Source: Streptomyces harbinensis
GTDB lineage: Bacteria; Actinomycetota; Actinomycetes; Streptomycetales; Streptomycetaceae
Length of the DNA stretch: 64,000 bases
Assembly: GCF_900116145.1 (NCBI RefSeq)
Contig: NZ_FPAB01000010.1
Location: 1 to 64,000 of the forward strand
Direction: 5' to 3'
Numbering within the stretch: position 1 is the first letter of the stretch; every line of letters begins with the position of its first letter. The translations under genes were made by a program, and so were the position numbers. Positions 32,471-41,715 of this stretch are shown here, in pieces. A model generated the notes under the pieces. It saw only the letters and a list, made by a program, of their open reading frames with translations, had not been told where the DNA came from and did not search any database.

Positions 32471-32723
32471 TGCCCGAAGCCGCCGCCCGCGCCCCCCACG
32501 GCGCCCCGGCCTCCCGGCGGTGTCCGGTCTTCGCGGGCCCGGCACCCCCGGCGATACGCGGTGTGATCGTGTTGACCGTCCCACTTTTTGGTGAGACTCT
32601 GAAATCCCCGCGCATCTCAGCTATGTGGCCTTGAGAAGAGGGTGCCGAGCACCCACCGCGGGCGTTATCCCTCACGACCTACCACGGCTTCGGTCGGTCA
32701 CTCAGTGTGGAGGACCATCCATC

Positions 32724-32930
32724 ATGGCAAAGGCGCTTCTCGGTCACATCGGCGGCTCCGACCCCCGAGTCCTTGCCGAGATGCGACGGCTTCAGCAGCG
32801 CGTACAGGACCTGGAGACGCAGCTTCTGCGCGTCCAGGCGGAAAACGACGCGCTGGCCGCCGCCACTCGGCACAGCGACCCGGTGCTCGACGGCATCGAT
32901 GTGCACAAGGCGGAGCCCGCTCTGACCTGA
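32724..32930 (+). CDS. Small conserved coiled-coil protein upstream of smc
   Basis: A 68-residue protein, MAKALLGHIGGSDPRVLAEM followed by RRLQQRVQDLETQLLRVQAEN, a short coiled coil with heptad Leu/Val, then a variable tail. It is well conserved in this position in Streptomyces; function unknown. A GGAGGA ribosome site precedes ATG 32724. A terminator at 32987 separates it from smc, so it is a single-gene transcript. Confidence 0.88.
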   Translation: MAKALLGHIGGSDPRVLAEMRRLQQRVQDLETQLLRVQAENDALAAATRHSDPVLDGIDVHKAEPALT

Positions 32931-32986
32931 CCTCAAGGACGAGGACAGGACGGCACGGCACACACGCACCGCCTGCGGATCATGCG

Positions 32987-33006
32987 AGGGACGCTTCGGC
33001 GTCCCT
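32987..33006 (+). terminator. UUCG-loop terminator after the small coiled-coil gene
   Basis: AGGGACGC (32987-32994), loop TTCG, GCGTCCCT (32999-33006): a perfect 8-bp stem closed by a stable UUCG tetraloop. Confidence 0.85.
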
Positions 33007-33148
33007 TCGTCATGTCCGGGTCATCACCACCGTTCTGCTCGGGGCGCCTCCCGGTCTACGGACCGCGTTGGCTCAACTACTGATGTGCCCCCCATCCCCC
33101 GCGTCGAAACGGCCGATCCGGGACGGCCGGGGAGTAAAGTCCGACGGC

Positions 33149-36100
33149 GTGCACCTCAAGAGCCTGACCCTGCGCGGCTTCAAGTCCTTCGCCTCGGCCA
33201 CCACGCTGCGCTTCGAACCCGGGATCACCTGCGTGGTGGGCCCCAACGGGTCGGGCAAGTCCAACGTGGTCGACGCGCTGACCTGGGTCATGGGCGAACA
33301 GGGCGCCAAATCCCTGCGCGGCGGCAAGATGGAGGACGTCATCTTCGCCGGGACCACCGGCCGTCCGCCGCTCGGCCGCGCCGAGGTCTCCCTCACGATC
33401 GACAACGCCGACGGCGCGCTGCCCATCGACTACGCCGAAGTCACCATCACCCGGATCATGTTCCGCAACGGCGGCAGCGAGTACCAGATCAACGGCGACA
33501 CCTGCCGGCTGCTGGACGTCCAGGACCTGCTCTCCGACTCCGGCATCGGCCGGGAGATGCACGTCATCGTCGGCCAGGGCCAGCTCGACTCCGTCCTGCA
33601 CGCCGACCCCGCCGGCCGCCGCGCCTTCATCGAAGAGGCCGCCGGCGTACTCAAGCACCGCAAGCGCAAGGAGAAGGCGCTGCGCAAGCTGGACGCCATG
33701 CGGGCCAACTTCGCCCGGGTCCAGGACCTCACCGACGAACTGCGCCGCCAGCTGAAGCCGCTGGGCCGGCAGGCCGCCGTCGCCCGCCGCGCCGCCGTCA
33801 TCCAGGCCGACCTGCGCGACGCGCGGCTGCGGCTCCTCGCCGACGAGCTGACCGGCCAGCGCCGCGCCCTCGCCGCCGAGATCGCCGACGAGACGGCGCT
33901 CAGGGAACGCAGGGAAGCGGCGGAGCAGCGGCTGCGCGAGGCGGCGCGCACGGAGGCCGCACTGGAGGAGGAGGTACGGGCCCTGGCCCCCCGGCTCCAG
34001 GGGGCCCAGCAGACCTGGTACGAACTCTCCCAGCTGGCCGAACGCGTGCGCGGTACGCGTTCCCTGGCCGAGGCCCGTATCGCCAGCGCCGGCAGCGGCG
34101 CCCCCGAGGAACGCCGCGGCCGGGACCCGGAGGACATGGCCCGCGAGGCCGCGCGCATCAGGGAGCAGGAAGCCGAACTCGAAGCCGCCCTGGAGGCCGC
34201 CGGGCGCGCTCTGGAGGACACCGTCGAACACCGCGCGGCGCTGGAACGGGATCTGGCGGCGGAGGAGCGCCGGCTGCGGGACGCCGCCCGCGCGGTCGCC
34301 GACCGCCGCGAAGGGCTGGCCCGGCTGCACGGCCAGGCCGCCGCCGCCCGCAGCCGCGCCGCCGCGGCCCAGGCGGAGATCGACCGGCTCACAGAGGCCC
34401 ACGAGGAAGCGGTGCGCCGCGCGGAGAGCGCCGGGGAAGAACACCGGACGCTGAGCGCCGAGGTGGCGGGCCTGGAGGCCGGCGACAGCGAACTGGCCGC
34501 CGAGCACGAAGAGGCGGTGGAACGTCTGGCGGCGGCCGAGGCCGCCCTCGCCGCCGCCCGCGACGCGCTGACCGCCGCCGAACGCGAACGGGCCGCGCTC
34601 GGCGCCCGCCACGAGGCCCTGGCGCTCGGGCTGCGACGCAAGGACGGCAGCGGCGCCGTGCTGGCGGCGGCCGACGCGCTCGGCGGCGTCCTGGGCCCCG
34701 CCGCCGAACTGATCACCGTCAGCCCCGGCTTCGAGGTCCCCGTCGCCGCCGCGCTCGGCGCCGCCGCCGACGCCGTCGCGGTGGACGGCCCCGCCACCGC
34801 CGCCGCGGCCCTGCGCCACCTCCGCAGCACCGACGCCGGCCGGGCCACTCTCCTGCTCGCCCCCACCGGGCCGTCCAGCGCATGCCCCGGCCGGACGGTG
34901 CCGGGAGCGGCTGCCACCACCTCCGCCGCGGACACCCGCGTCCCCCGCCCGGCACCGGCAGCCACCCAGGACGCCCCGTCCTCGCCGACCACGAGCCCCG
35001 TCGCCGGCTCCGCGAAGCAGCAAGCCGTGGACTCCGACCCAGCGGCGGCCGACGAAAGCCCCACACCCACACCCACCCCGTCCGGCTCCGCCGCCGATAC
35101 AGGCACCAGCCACGCCGCCGCCCGGCGCACCCCGGGCCCGTCGGCATCAGCCGGAGCCGCCGCCGACGCCACGGAAGGCGGCCTCCTCGCCTCCTCCTCA
35201 ACCCCCGGCCACGACACCACCGAAGGGCCGAGGGAGCAGAGCACGACAGCGGCCCAGCCCGCCGTCCCGCAGACGGCGGCGGGGGAGGAGAACTCTGCCG
35301 CCCCGGATTCCCCCGACCACGCCGCCGGCAGGGCGGCAGAGACGGACGCACCCGCGGCCGGGACACCGGCCCCCTCCGACGATCAGCCCGGAATGCGGGA
35401 GACGGACGCCCGTGACCCGATGAGCGCACGGCGGGAAGAAGATGCCACGTCCGCCGTAGCCGGTCACACCGCCGGAGAAGCGGCGGCGCGGCGGGCCCCG
35501 GCCCCGGGCGAGCCGACACGAGGCGAGGTCTCCGACTCCTTGGTATCCGGCCCCCGCGCCGCCGACACGGCGGCGTCGGGTGCGCCCGAGGCCCCCGCCG
35601 CTGTCCCGGCGGGGGAGGGGCCGGAGCGAGAAGCCGATCCGGGGTGCGCGCCCCCGGAGTTCGACCACGGCCCCGCCGCTCCTGCGGACGGCGCTTCCGC
35701 GCGGCGGACCGCAGTACCGGGACCGGCGCGAGCCGGGGCACGTGTCGACGCCGCGGCGGCCCGGCCCTCCAGGGCGGGGGCGACGGTTCCGAGCACCGCG
35801 CCTGCGCCGCCCGCCGCGGGGCTCGGCGGGGGGCAGCCGCGGGCAGGTTCCCTGCCCGCCGCGCGCTCGGGGGACGGCGCTCCGTCCGGCGGAACGGGCC
35901 GCGTGTTCGCCGCCGAGCTCGTCGACGGTCCGCCCCACGTGCTGGAGACGGTCCGGTGGTTCCTGCGCGACACCGTGGTGGTCCCCGGTCTCGACGATGC
36001 CGCGGCGGTACTCGCTGCGGACGGTGGCCTCACCGCCGTCACCGCCGAGGGCGATGTCCTCGGCCGGCGCCTGGCGCAGGGCGGCTCGGCCGGTGCGCCC

Positions 36101-37702
36101 AGCCTGCTCGAGGTCCAGGCGTCCGTCGACGAGGCCGCTGCCCGGCTGAGCGAGCTGGAGAAGCGGTGCGAGGAACTGTCCGGCGCCCGCGAGGCCGCCG
36201 AGGCCGATCGCCGCGACCGCGCCGCCGCGGCGGAGGATCTGGCGCGGCGGCTGTCCGCCGCCGGGCGCGAGCGGTCCCGGATCGGCCAGGACCTCGGCCG
36301 GCTGGCCGGTGCAGCCCGCGCCGCCGCCGGCGAGGCGGAGCGCTCCGCCGCCGCCGTGCAGCGGGCCAGGGAGGCGCTGCGGACGGCCACCACCCAGGCC
36401 GAGGAACTGGCCGAACGGCTGGCCGTCGCCGAGGACGCCGCCGGCGAGGACGAGGACCCCGACACCACCGCACGGGACCGGCTCGCCGCCGACGGGGCCA
36501 ACGCGCGGCAGACGGAGATGGAGGCGCGGCTCCAGGTCCGTACCCACGAGGAGCGCGTCAGAGCCCTGGCCGGCCGCGCGGACGCCCTGGACCGCGCCGC
36601 CCGCGCCGAGCGCGAGGCGCGCGCCCGCGCCGAACAGCGGCGCGCCCGGCTCCGTCACGAAGCGGCCGTCGCCACCGCCGTGGCCGACGGCGCCGCCCAG
36701 CTGCTCGCCCACATCGAGGTGTCGCTCACCCGCGCCGAACAGGAACGCGCCGCTGCGGAGAGCGCTCGCGCCGCCAAGGAGAGCGCTCTGTCGACGGCGC
36801 GCGCCGCCGGCCGCGAGCTGAAGGCGGAGCTCGACAAGCTCACCGACTCCGTACACCGGGGCGAGGTGCTCGGCGCCGAGAAGCGGCTGCGGATCCGGCA
36901 GCTGGAGGAACGCGCCCTGGAGGAGCTGGGCGTGGAACCCGAGGCGTTGCTGGCGGAGTACGGCCCCGACCAGCCCGTACCGCCCTCCCCGCCCGCCGAG
37001 GGAGAGACCCTGCCCGATGACCCCGCCCACCCCCGCAATCAGCCACGGCCGTTCCGCCGCGCCGAACAGGAGAAGCGGCTGAAGGCGGCCGAGCGGGCCT
37101 ACAAGCAACTGGGCAAGGTCAACCCACTGGCGCTGGAGGAGTTCGCGGCGCTGGAGGAGCGCCACCAGTTCCTGAGCGAACAGCTGGAGGATCTGAAGAA
37201 GACCAGGGCCGAACTGCTGGGGCTGATCAAGGAAGTCGACGAACGCGTCGAGCAGGTGTTCACGGAGGCGTTCCACGACACCGCGCGCGAGTTCGGGGGC
37301 GTGTTCTCGCGGCTGTTCCCCGGCGGTGACGGGCGGCTCGTCCTCACCGATCCCTCCGACATGCTGACCACCGGCGTCGAGGTGGAGGCCCGCCCGCCCG
37401 GGAAGAAGGTCAAGCGGCTCTCCCTCCTCTCCGGCGGCGAGCGCTCGCTGACAGCCGTGGCGCTGCTGGTGTCCATCTTCAAGGCACGCCCCAGCCCCTT
37501 CTACGTGATGGACGAGGTGGAGGCGGCGCTGGACGACACCAATCTCCAGCGGCTGATCCGCATCATGCGGGAGTTGCGGGACAGCTCGCAGCTGATCGTG
37601 ATCACCCACCAGAAGCGCACGATGGAGGTCGCCGACGCGCTGTACGGCGTGTCGATGCAGGGCGACGGCGTCTCCAAGGTCATCAGCCAGCGGCTCGCCT
37701 GA
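33149..37702 (+). CDS. smc: Chromosome segregation protein SMC with a large hinge insertion
   Basis: A 1517-residue SMC ATPase of the condensin-like complex with ScpA/ScpB. It has the N-terminal head with Walker A VGPNGSGKSNVVDAL near residues 31-45, two long Ala/Arg/Glu-rich coiled coils, a hinge, and the C-terminal head with the C-motif LSGGERS near 1427 and Walker B FYVMDEVEAALDD near 1452. The hinge is split. After LLLAPTG (residue about 574) come roughly 344 residues rich in Pro, Ala, Ser, Thr, Gly and Asp, before the hinge resumes with VFAAELVDGPPHVLE at 919. Without it the protein would be about 1173 residues, a normal SMC size. The frame is open throughout, and both ATPase halves are intact. 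GTG 33149 gives the family N-terminus. Confidence 0.96.
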   Translation: MHLKSLTLRGFKSFASATTLRFEPGITCVVGPNGSGKSNVVDALTWVMGEQGAKSLRGGKMEDVIFAGTTGRPPLGRAEVSLTIDNADGALPIDYAEVTITRIMFRNGGSEYQINGDTCRLLDVQDLLSDSGIGREMHVIVGQGQLDSVLHADPAGRRAFIEEAAGVLKHRKRKEKALRKLDAMRANFARVQDLTDELRRQLKPLGRQAAVARRAAVIQADLRDARLRLLADELTGQRRALAAEIADETALRERREAAEQRLREAARTEAALEEEVRALAPRLQGAQQTWYELSQLAERVRGTRSLAEARIASAGSGAPEERRGRDPEDMAREAARIREQEAELEAALEAAGRALEDTVEHRAALERDLAAEERRLRDAARAVADRREGLARLHGQAAAARSRAAAAQAEIDRLTEAHEEAVRRAESAGEEHRTLSAEVAGLEAGDSELAAEHEEAVERLAAAEAALAAARDALTAAERERAALGARHEALALGLRRKDGSGAVLAAADALGGVLGPAAELITVSPGFEVPVAAALGAAADAVAVDGPATAAAALRHLRSTDAGRATLLLAPTGPSSACPGRTVPGAAATTSAADTRVPRPAPAATQDAPSSPTTSPVAGSAKQQAVDSDPAAADESPTPTPTPSGSAADTGTSHAAARRTPGPSASAGAAADATEGGLLASSSTPGHDTTEGPREQSTTAAQPAVPQTAAGEENSAAPDSPDHAAGRAAETDAPAAGTPAPSDDQPGMRETDARDPMSARREEDATSAVAGHTAGEAAARRAPAPGEPTRGEVSDSLVSGPRAADTAASGAPEAPAAVPAGEGPEREADPGCAPPEFDHGPAAPADGASARRTAVPGPARAGARVDAAAARPSRAGATVPSTAPAPPAAGLGGGQPRAGSLPAARSGDGAPSGGTGRVFAAELVDGPPHVLETVRWFLRDTVVVPGLDDAAAVLAADGGLTAVTAEGDVLGRRLAQGGSAGAPSLLEVQASVDEAAARLSELEKRCEELSGAREAAEADRRDRAAAAEDLARRLSAAGRERSRIGQDLGRLAGAARAAAGEAERSAAAVQRAREALRTATTQAEELAERLAVAEDAAGEDEDPDTTARDRLAADGANARQTEMEARLQVRTHEERVRALAGRADALDRAARAEREARARAEQRRARLRHEAAVATAVADGAAQLLAHIEVSLTRAEQERAAAESARAAKESALSTARAAGRELKAELDKLTDSVHRGEVLGAEKRLRIRQLEERALEELGVEPEALLAEYGPDQPVPPSPPAEGETLPDDPAHPRNQPRPFRRAEQEKRLKAAERAYKQLGKVNPLALEEFAALEERHQFLSEQLEDLKKTRAELLGLIKEVDERVEQVFTEAFHDTAREFGGVFSRLFPGGDGRLVLTDPSDMLTTGVEVEARPPGKKVKRLSLLSGGERSLTAVALLVSIFKARPSPFYVMDEVEAALDDTNLQRLIRIMRELRDSSQLIVITHQKRTMEVADALYGVSMQGDGVSKVISQRLA

Positions 37703-37705
37703 CCT

Positions 37706-37731
37706 CGCACCATCGCCTGTCGTGTGGTGCG
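37706..37731. terminator. Small hairpin after smc
   Basis: CGCACCA (37706-37712) and TGGTGCG (37725-37731) form a 7-bp stem 4 nt after the smc stop. Weak terminator candidate. Confidence 0.5.
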
Positions 37732-37825
37732 CAGGCGCCGGGTATGCGGCACTGGAGGAGAACAGTGTCGTTCGTGGCCGGTGGTGCGCGACCGCCTCGC
37801 CGGCCGGTTCCAGGGAAGTGACGCC

Positions 37826-39250
37826 GTGACCAGTACCACCAGCGCCGACAACCGGACACCGGAGGGCCGCCCCCCGCATCTCACCTTCGTGGTGTTCATC
37901 GCCGCCACCGCCGCGATGGGCGGCTTTCTCTTCGGCTACGACTCCGCCGTCATCAACGGCGCGGTCGAAGGCATCAGGGGAAGGTTCGACGTCGCCTCCG
38001 GGACACTCGGCACGGTCGTGGCCATCGCCCTGCTGGGCGCGGCGCTCGGCGCGATGGTCGCGGGACGGCTGGCGGACCGGATCGGCCGGATCAGGGTCAT
38101 GCAGCTGGCGGCGGCGCTGTTCTTCGTCAGCGGCCTGGGCTCGATGCTGCCGTTCGCTGTGTGGGACCTGGCGTTCTGGCGCGTGGTGGGCGGGGTCGCG
38201 ATCGGGATGGCGTCGGTGATCGCCCCCGCGTACATCGCGGAGGTGTCCCCGGCGGAGTACCGCGGGCGGCTGGCCTCGTTCCAGCAGGCCGCGATCGTGC
38301 TGGGTATCGCGGTCTCCCAGCTGGTGAACTGGGCCGTGGTCAACCTCGCAGACGGAGACCAGCGCGGCCAGCTGCTCGGCCTGGAGGCGTGGCAGATCAT
38401 GCTGGGGATCGAGATGGTCCCGGCGGTGCTGTACGGGCTGCTGTCGCTGCGCATCCCGGAGTCGCCGCGCTATCTGCTGCTGCGGGGGCGCACCGAGGCG
38501 GCCAAGCGGGTCCTGGCCGATGTGGAGGCACGGGGCACGGACCTGGACGCCCGGGCGGCGGAGATCACCGCCGCGATCCACGGCGAGCACCGTTCGCGCT
38601 GGCGGGACCTGCTGGGCGGGCGGTACGGACTGCTGCCGATCGTATGGATCGGCATCGGCCTGTCCGTTTTCCAGCAGCTCGTCGGCATCAACGTGATTTT
38701 CTACTATTCGAACTCGCTCTGGCAGTCCGTCGGGGTCAACCCCGAGACCTCGTTCTTCTACTCGTTCACCACCTCCATCATCAACATCGTCGGCACCGTC
38801 GTCGCGATGCTGTTCGTGGACCGGATCGGCCGCAAGCCGCTCGCCCTGATCGGCTCGGCGGGCATGGCGGTGTCGCTGGGTGTGGCGGCGTGGGCCTTCT
38901 CCTTCCGCGCCGGTGCCGGGGACGACATCTCCATGCCGCAGGCGCAGGCCACGGCGGCGCTGATCGCGGCGCACGGCTTTGTGCTGTTCTTCGCCCTGTC
39001 GTGGGGTGTGGTGGTGTGGGTGCTGCTGGGGGAGATGTTCCCCGGCCGGCTGCGGGCCGCCGCGCTCGGGGTGGCGGCGTCCGCGCAGTGGGTGGCGAAC
39101 TTCGCCGTGAGCCAGAGCTTCCCGACCCTGTCGGACTGGAACCTGTCCGGCGCGTACGTCATGTACACGATCTTCGCCGTGCTGTCGATCCCGTTCGTCT
39201 GGGCCCTGGTGCCGGAGACCAAGGGGAAGACGCTGGAGGAGATGGGCTGA
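37826..39250 (+). CDS. Sugar porter family MFS transporter
   Basis: A 474-residue transporter with 12 predicted membrane segments. It has the sugar-porter signatures GGFLFGYDSAVINGA (TM1), GRLADRIGRIRVM (loop 2-3), PESPRYLL after TM6, QQLVGINVIFYYSNSLW (TM7, sugar contacts) and PETKGKTLEEM at the C-terminus. It is probably a proton-linked hexose importer, substrate unknown. GTG 37826 has AGGGAAG 7 nt upstream. It is not obviously linked in function to smc or ftsY. Confidence 0.95.
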   Translation: MTSTTSADNRTPEGRPPHLTFVVFIAATAAMGGFLFGYDSAVINGAVEGIRGRFDVASGTLGTVVAIALLGAALGAMVAGRLADRIGRIRVMQLAAALFFVSGLGSMLPFAVWDLAFWRVVGGVAIGMASVIAPAYIAEVSPAEYRGRLASFQQAAIVLGIAVSQLVNWAVVNLADGDQRGQLLGLEAWQIMLGIEMVPAVLYGLLSLRIPESPRYLLLRGRTEAAKRVLADVEARGTDLDARAAEITAAIHGEHRSRWRDLLGGRYGLLPIVWIGIGLSVFQQLVGINVIFYYSNSLWQSVGVNPETSFFYSFTTSIINIVGTVVAMLFVDRIGRKPLALIGSAGMAVSLGVAAWAFSFRAGAGDDISMPQAQATAALIAAHGFVLFFALSWGVVVWVLLGEMFPGRLRAAALGVAASAQWVANFAVSQSFPTLSDWNLSGAYVMYTIFAVLSIPFVWALVPETKGKTLEEMG

Positions 39251-39295
39251 GTCCCGCGCCGCCGGCGGGGGCTGTCGGCGATACTGAGTCGCGTT

Positions 39296-40534
39296 ATGGA
39301 AACCGTGATTCTCGCCGTAGTCATCGCTCTGGTCGCCATCGCCGCGATCTCGGGGCTGGTCGTCGGCAGCCGCCGCAGGAAGGCGCTGCCCCGAAAGAAG
39401 GAGGAGGGCAACGGCGGAGCCACCGGCACGGGCACCGCGAGCGGCGCCGGAACCGGAACGCAGGAGGCGCCGCCCGCCGAGCCCCGGCTGGGGGACGAGG
39501 CGTCCCCGCCGGCGACGGAGGAGGAGCGGCGCACGGTCGAGGACGTGACCCTGCCGCCCGTCGCCCCGCCGCCGCCCGCCCCCGCGCTGGAGACCCCCGA
39601 GCCCACCGCCGGGCGACTGGTCCGGCTGCGCGCCCGGCTCTCCCGTTCCCAGTCGGCCTTCGGCCAGGGGCTGCTGAGCCTGCTCTCCCGCGAGCGCCTC
39701 GACGAGGACACCTGGGAGGAGATCGAGGACATCCTGCTGACGGCGGACGTCGGTGTCGGACCCACCCAGGAACTGGTCGAGCGGCTGCGCGAACGCGTCC
39801 GCGTACTGGGCACCCGCAGCCCCGAGGAACTGCGCGCCCTGCTGCGCGAGGAACTGCTCGCCGTGGTCGGCCCCGACCTGGATCGCGCGGTCCACACCGA
39901 GGGCGGCGTCTCGGTGGAGGGCGAGGAGCGGCCGGCCGTCGTGCTGGTCGTCGGTGTCAACGGCACCGGAAAGACCACCACGACCGGCAAGCTCGCCCGG
40001 GTGCTGGTCGCGGACGGCAAGTCGGTGGTACTCGGTGCCGCGGACACCTTCCGCGCCGCCGCCGCGGAGCAGCTCAGCACCTGGGGCGAGCGGGTGGGCG
40101 CCCGCACGGTGCGGGGCCCGGAGGGCGGCGACCCCGCCTCGGTGGCCTTCGACGCGGTCCGTGAGGGCATCGCGGAGGGCGCCGATGTGGTGCTGGTGGA
40201 CACCGCCGGCCGGCTGCACACCAAGACCGGCCTGATGGACGAGCTGGGCAAGGTCAAGCGGGTGGTGGAGAAGCAGGGCCCGGTCAACGAGGTGCTGCTC
40301 GTCCTGGACGCCACCACCGGTCAGAACGGTCTCGTCCAGGCGCGGGTCTTCGCCGAGGTCGTCAACATCACCGGGATCGCTCTGACCAAGCTGGACGGCA
40401 CCGCCAAGGGCGGCATCGTGATCGCCGTGCAGCGGGAGCTGGGGGTGCCGGTGAAGCTGGTCGGTCTGGGCGAGGGCGCGGACGACCTGGCGCCGTTCGA
40501 GCCCGAGGCGTTCGTGGACGCGCTCATCGGCTGA
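39296..40534 (+). CDS. ftsY: Signal recognition particle receptor FtsY
   Basis: A 412-residue SRP GTPase. It begins with a membrane segment (VILAVVIALVAIAAISGLVV, residues 4-23), typical of actinobacterial FtsY, followed by a charged linker and the NG domain: VGVNGTGKTTTTGKL near 218, ADTFRAAAAEQL, DTAGRLHTKTGLM near 301, TKLDGTAKGG near 363 and GLGEGADDLAPF. It docks Ffh-ribosome complexes at the membrane. ATG 39296. Confidence 0.97.
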   Translation: METVILAVVIALVAIAAISGLVVGSRRRKALPRKKEEGNGGATGTGTASGAGTGTQEAPPAEPRLGDEASPPATEEERRTVEDVTLPPVAPPPPAPALETPEPTAGRLVRLRARLSRSQSAFGQGLLSLLSRERLDEDTWEEIEDILLTADVGVGPTQELVERLRERVRVLGTRSPEELRALLREELLAVVGPDLDRAVHTEGGVSVEGEERPAVVLVVGVNGTGKTTTTGKLARVLVADGKSVVLGAADTFRAAAAEQLSTWGERVGARTVRGPEGGDPASVAFDAVREGIAEGADVVLVDTAGRLHTKTGLMDELGKVKRVVEKQGPVNEVLLVLDATTGQNGLVQARVFAEVVNITGIALTKLDGTAKGGIVIAVQRELGVPVKLVGLGEGADDLAPFEPEAFVDALIG

Positions 40535-40579
40535 CGGCCGCGGACGGCGGGGTACGACGGCGGGCCTGCGCACGTACGA

Positions 40580-40602
40580 CCCGGCCGGTTCGTCCGGCCG
40601 GG
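40580..40602. terminator. Terminator between ftsY and the prim-pol gene
   Basis: CCCGGCCGG (40580-40588), loop TTCGT, CCGGCCGGG (40594-40602), a perfect 9-bp stem in the gap between converging genes. A second inverted pair of CCGTACGG lies further right. Confidence 0.8.
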
Positions 40603-40690
40603 CCCGCGCCCGCCCCGGAAGGCGTGCCGTACGGCCCGGCGCGGCGGCCCGTACGGCGGGACGACGCGCGGCCGGGCGCCGTCGGCCCGG

Positions 40691-41380
40691 TCAGCCGGCG
40701 GCGCGGTGGCACACGTACGCCAGCGCCCCGACCAGCAGCCGGGCCGGCGGCGGCTCGGCGCACTCCAGATCCGGCGCGCGCAGCCAGCGCACCGGGCCGT
40801 AACCCCCGTACTCGCACGGTGGTGCGGTGATGTGGCCCCCCGGCCCGAGGCAGCGCAGCTGCGGCAGCGCGTCGTCCCAGCCCATCCGGTACAGCAGCTG
40901 GGGGAGCTGGGCCGCGGCGCCCGGTGCGACGAAGAACCAGACGCGGCCGTGCGGGGCCTCGGCGACCGGCCCCAGCGGCAGCCCGATGCGCTCCAGGCGC
41001 AGCAGCGCGCGGCGGCCGGGGGCGCACGGCACCTCGATCACGTCGAAGCCGCGCCCGGTGGGCAGCAGGACGGAGGCGCCGGGGGCCCGGTCCCAGTCGG
41101 CCAGCGCCTGCCGCAGCGGGGTGCCGGCGGTGATGGTGAGCGCGGGGTCGAGCGGATGGGCGCCCGGGGAGGCGCACTCGGCGCGCCCGCAGGAGCACTC
41201 GGGGCGCCCGGGTCCCGGCCCGCGCCGCAGGGCTCGCGCACCGGGGGTGACGTCCCAGCCCCACAGGCCGGTGTACTCGGCGACCGCCATCCGGACCGAG
41301 TTGCGGATCAGCCGCCGCGGCAACCTGCCCGGAAGCCGCAGCTCCCGGATCTCCCGCAGTCCGTCGATCGTGAAGCCCAT
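40691..41380 (-). CDS. Bifunctional DNA primase/polymerase N-terminal (prim-pol) domain protein
   Basis: A 229-residue protein with WGWDVTPGARALR, a Cys/His cluster CSCGRAECASPGAHPL, ASVLLPTGRGFDVIEVP, and GHITAPPCEYGGYGPVRWL. This matches the stand-alone prim-pol N-terminal domain family common in Streptomyces, whose members usually lack a helicase part. Whether it still polymerises is unknown. It diverges from nsdA. Confidence 0.88.
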   Translation of the reverse strand: MGFTIDGLREIRELRLPGRLPRRLIRNSVRMAVAEYTGLWGWDVTPGARALRRGPGPGRPECSCGRAECASPGAHPLDPALTITAGTPLRQALADWDRAPGASVLLPTGRGFDVIEVPCAPGRRALLRLERIGLPLGPVAEAPHGRVWFFVAPGAAAQLPQLLYRMGWDDALPQLRCLGPGGHITAPPCEYGGYGPVRWLRAPDLECAEPPPARLLVGALAYVCHRAAG

Positions 41381-41715
41381 GCACTCTCCAACGGTCCGGT
41401 ATACCGATAGTTACGATCGTCGGGCAGTAACCGGGGGGAGCACGTTCGCCGCAGTGCGCCCCAGTTGTGCTTCCTTCCGCCCGAGGCCGAACATCCCCCG
41501 TACCAGTGAAGCGCGCACGCTGGGCAATAGGTTCAATCGGAGGGGTGGCGAATGGTGGCGATTGGCCATCGCTCCTCCAGCGCGTCGGTGATCATAGGAT
41601 TACTTTCGGTAGATTCATAGACGGGATGTCAGCAGACGGCGCGTCAGTTCGTGAGGTACGACGAGGCGACGGCCATCGGCCCGCGCGGGATGCGGGCCGG
41701 GATGGGGGCGTAACT
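41381..41715. other. 335-nt divergent gap before nsdA
   Basis: This gap holds the promoters of the prim-pol gene (minus) and nsdA (plus), neither of which I can place with confidence. A GTTAC-N12-GTAAC inverted pair (41410-41431) 30 nt upstream of the prim-pol start is a possible operator. An in-frame ATG at 41626 could extend NsdA by 30 residues. Confidence 0.45.

Noticed and set aside
32572..32600. TTGACC at 32572 with a -10 near 32595 as promoter for the small coiled-coil gene
   Set aside because: The -10 candidate GACTCT is poor; mentioned in the gap description but not called.
35198..40573. A 1791-residue minus-strand reading frame opposite smc, the MFS gene and ftsY
   Set aside because: It is a shadow of high-GC coding sequence on the plus strand. 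The product is Gly/Arg/Ala-rich with no domain, and the plus-strand genes carry full motifs.
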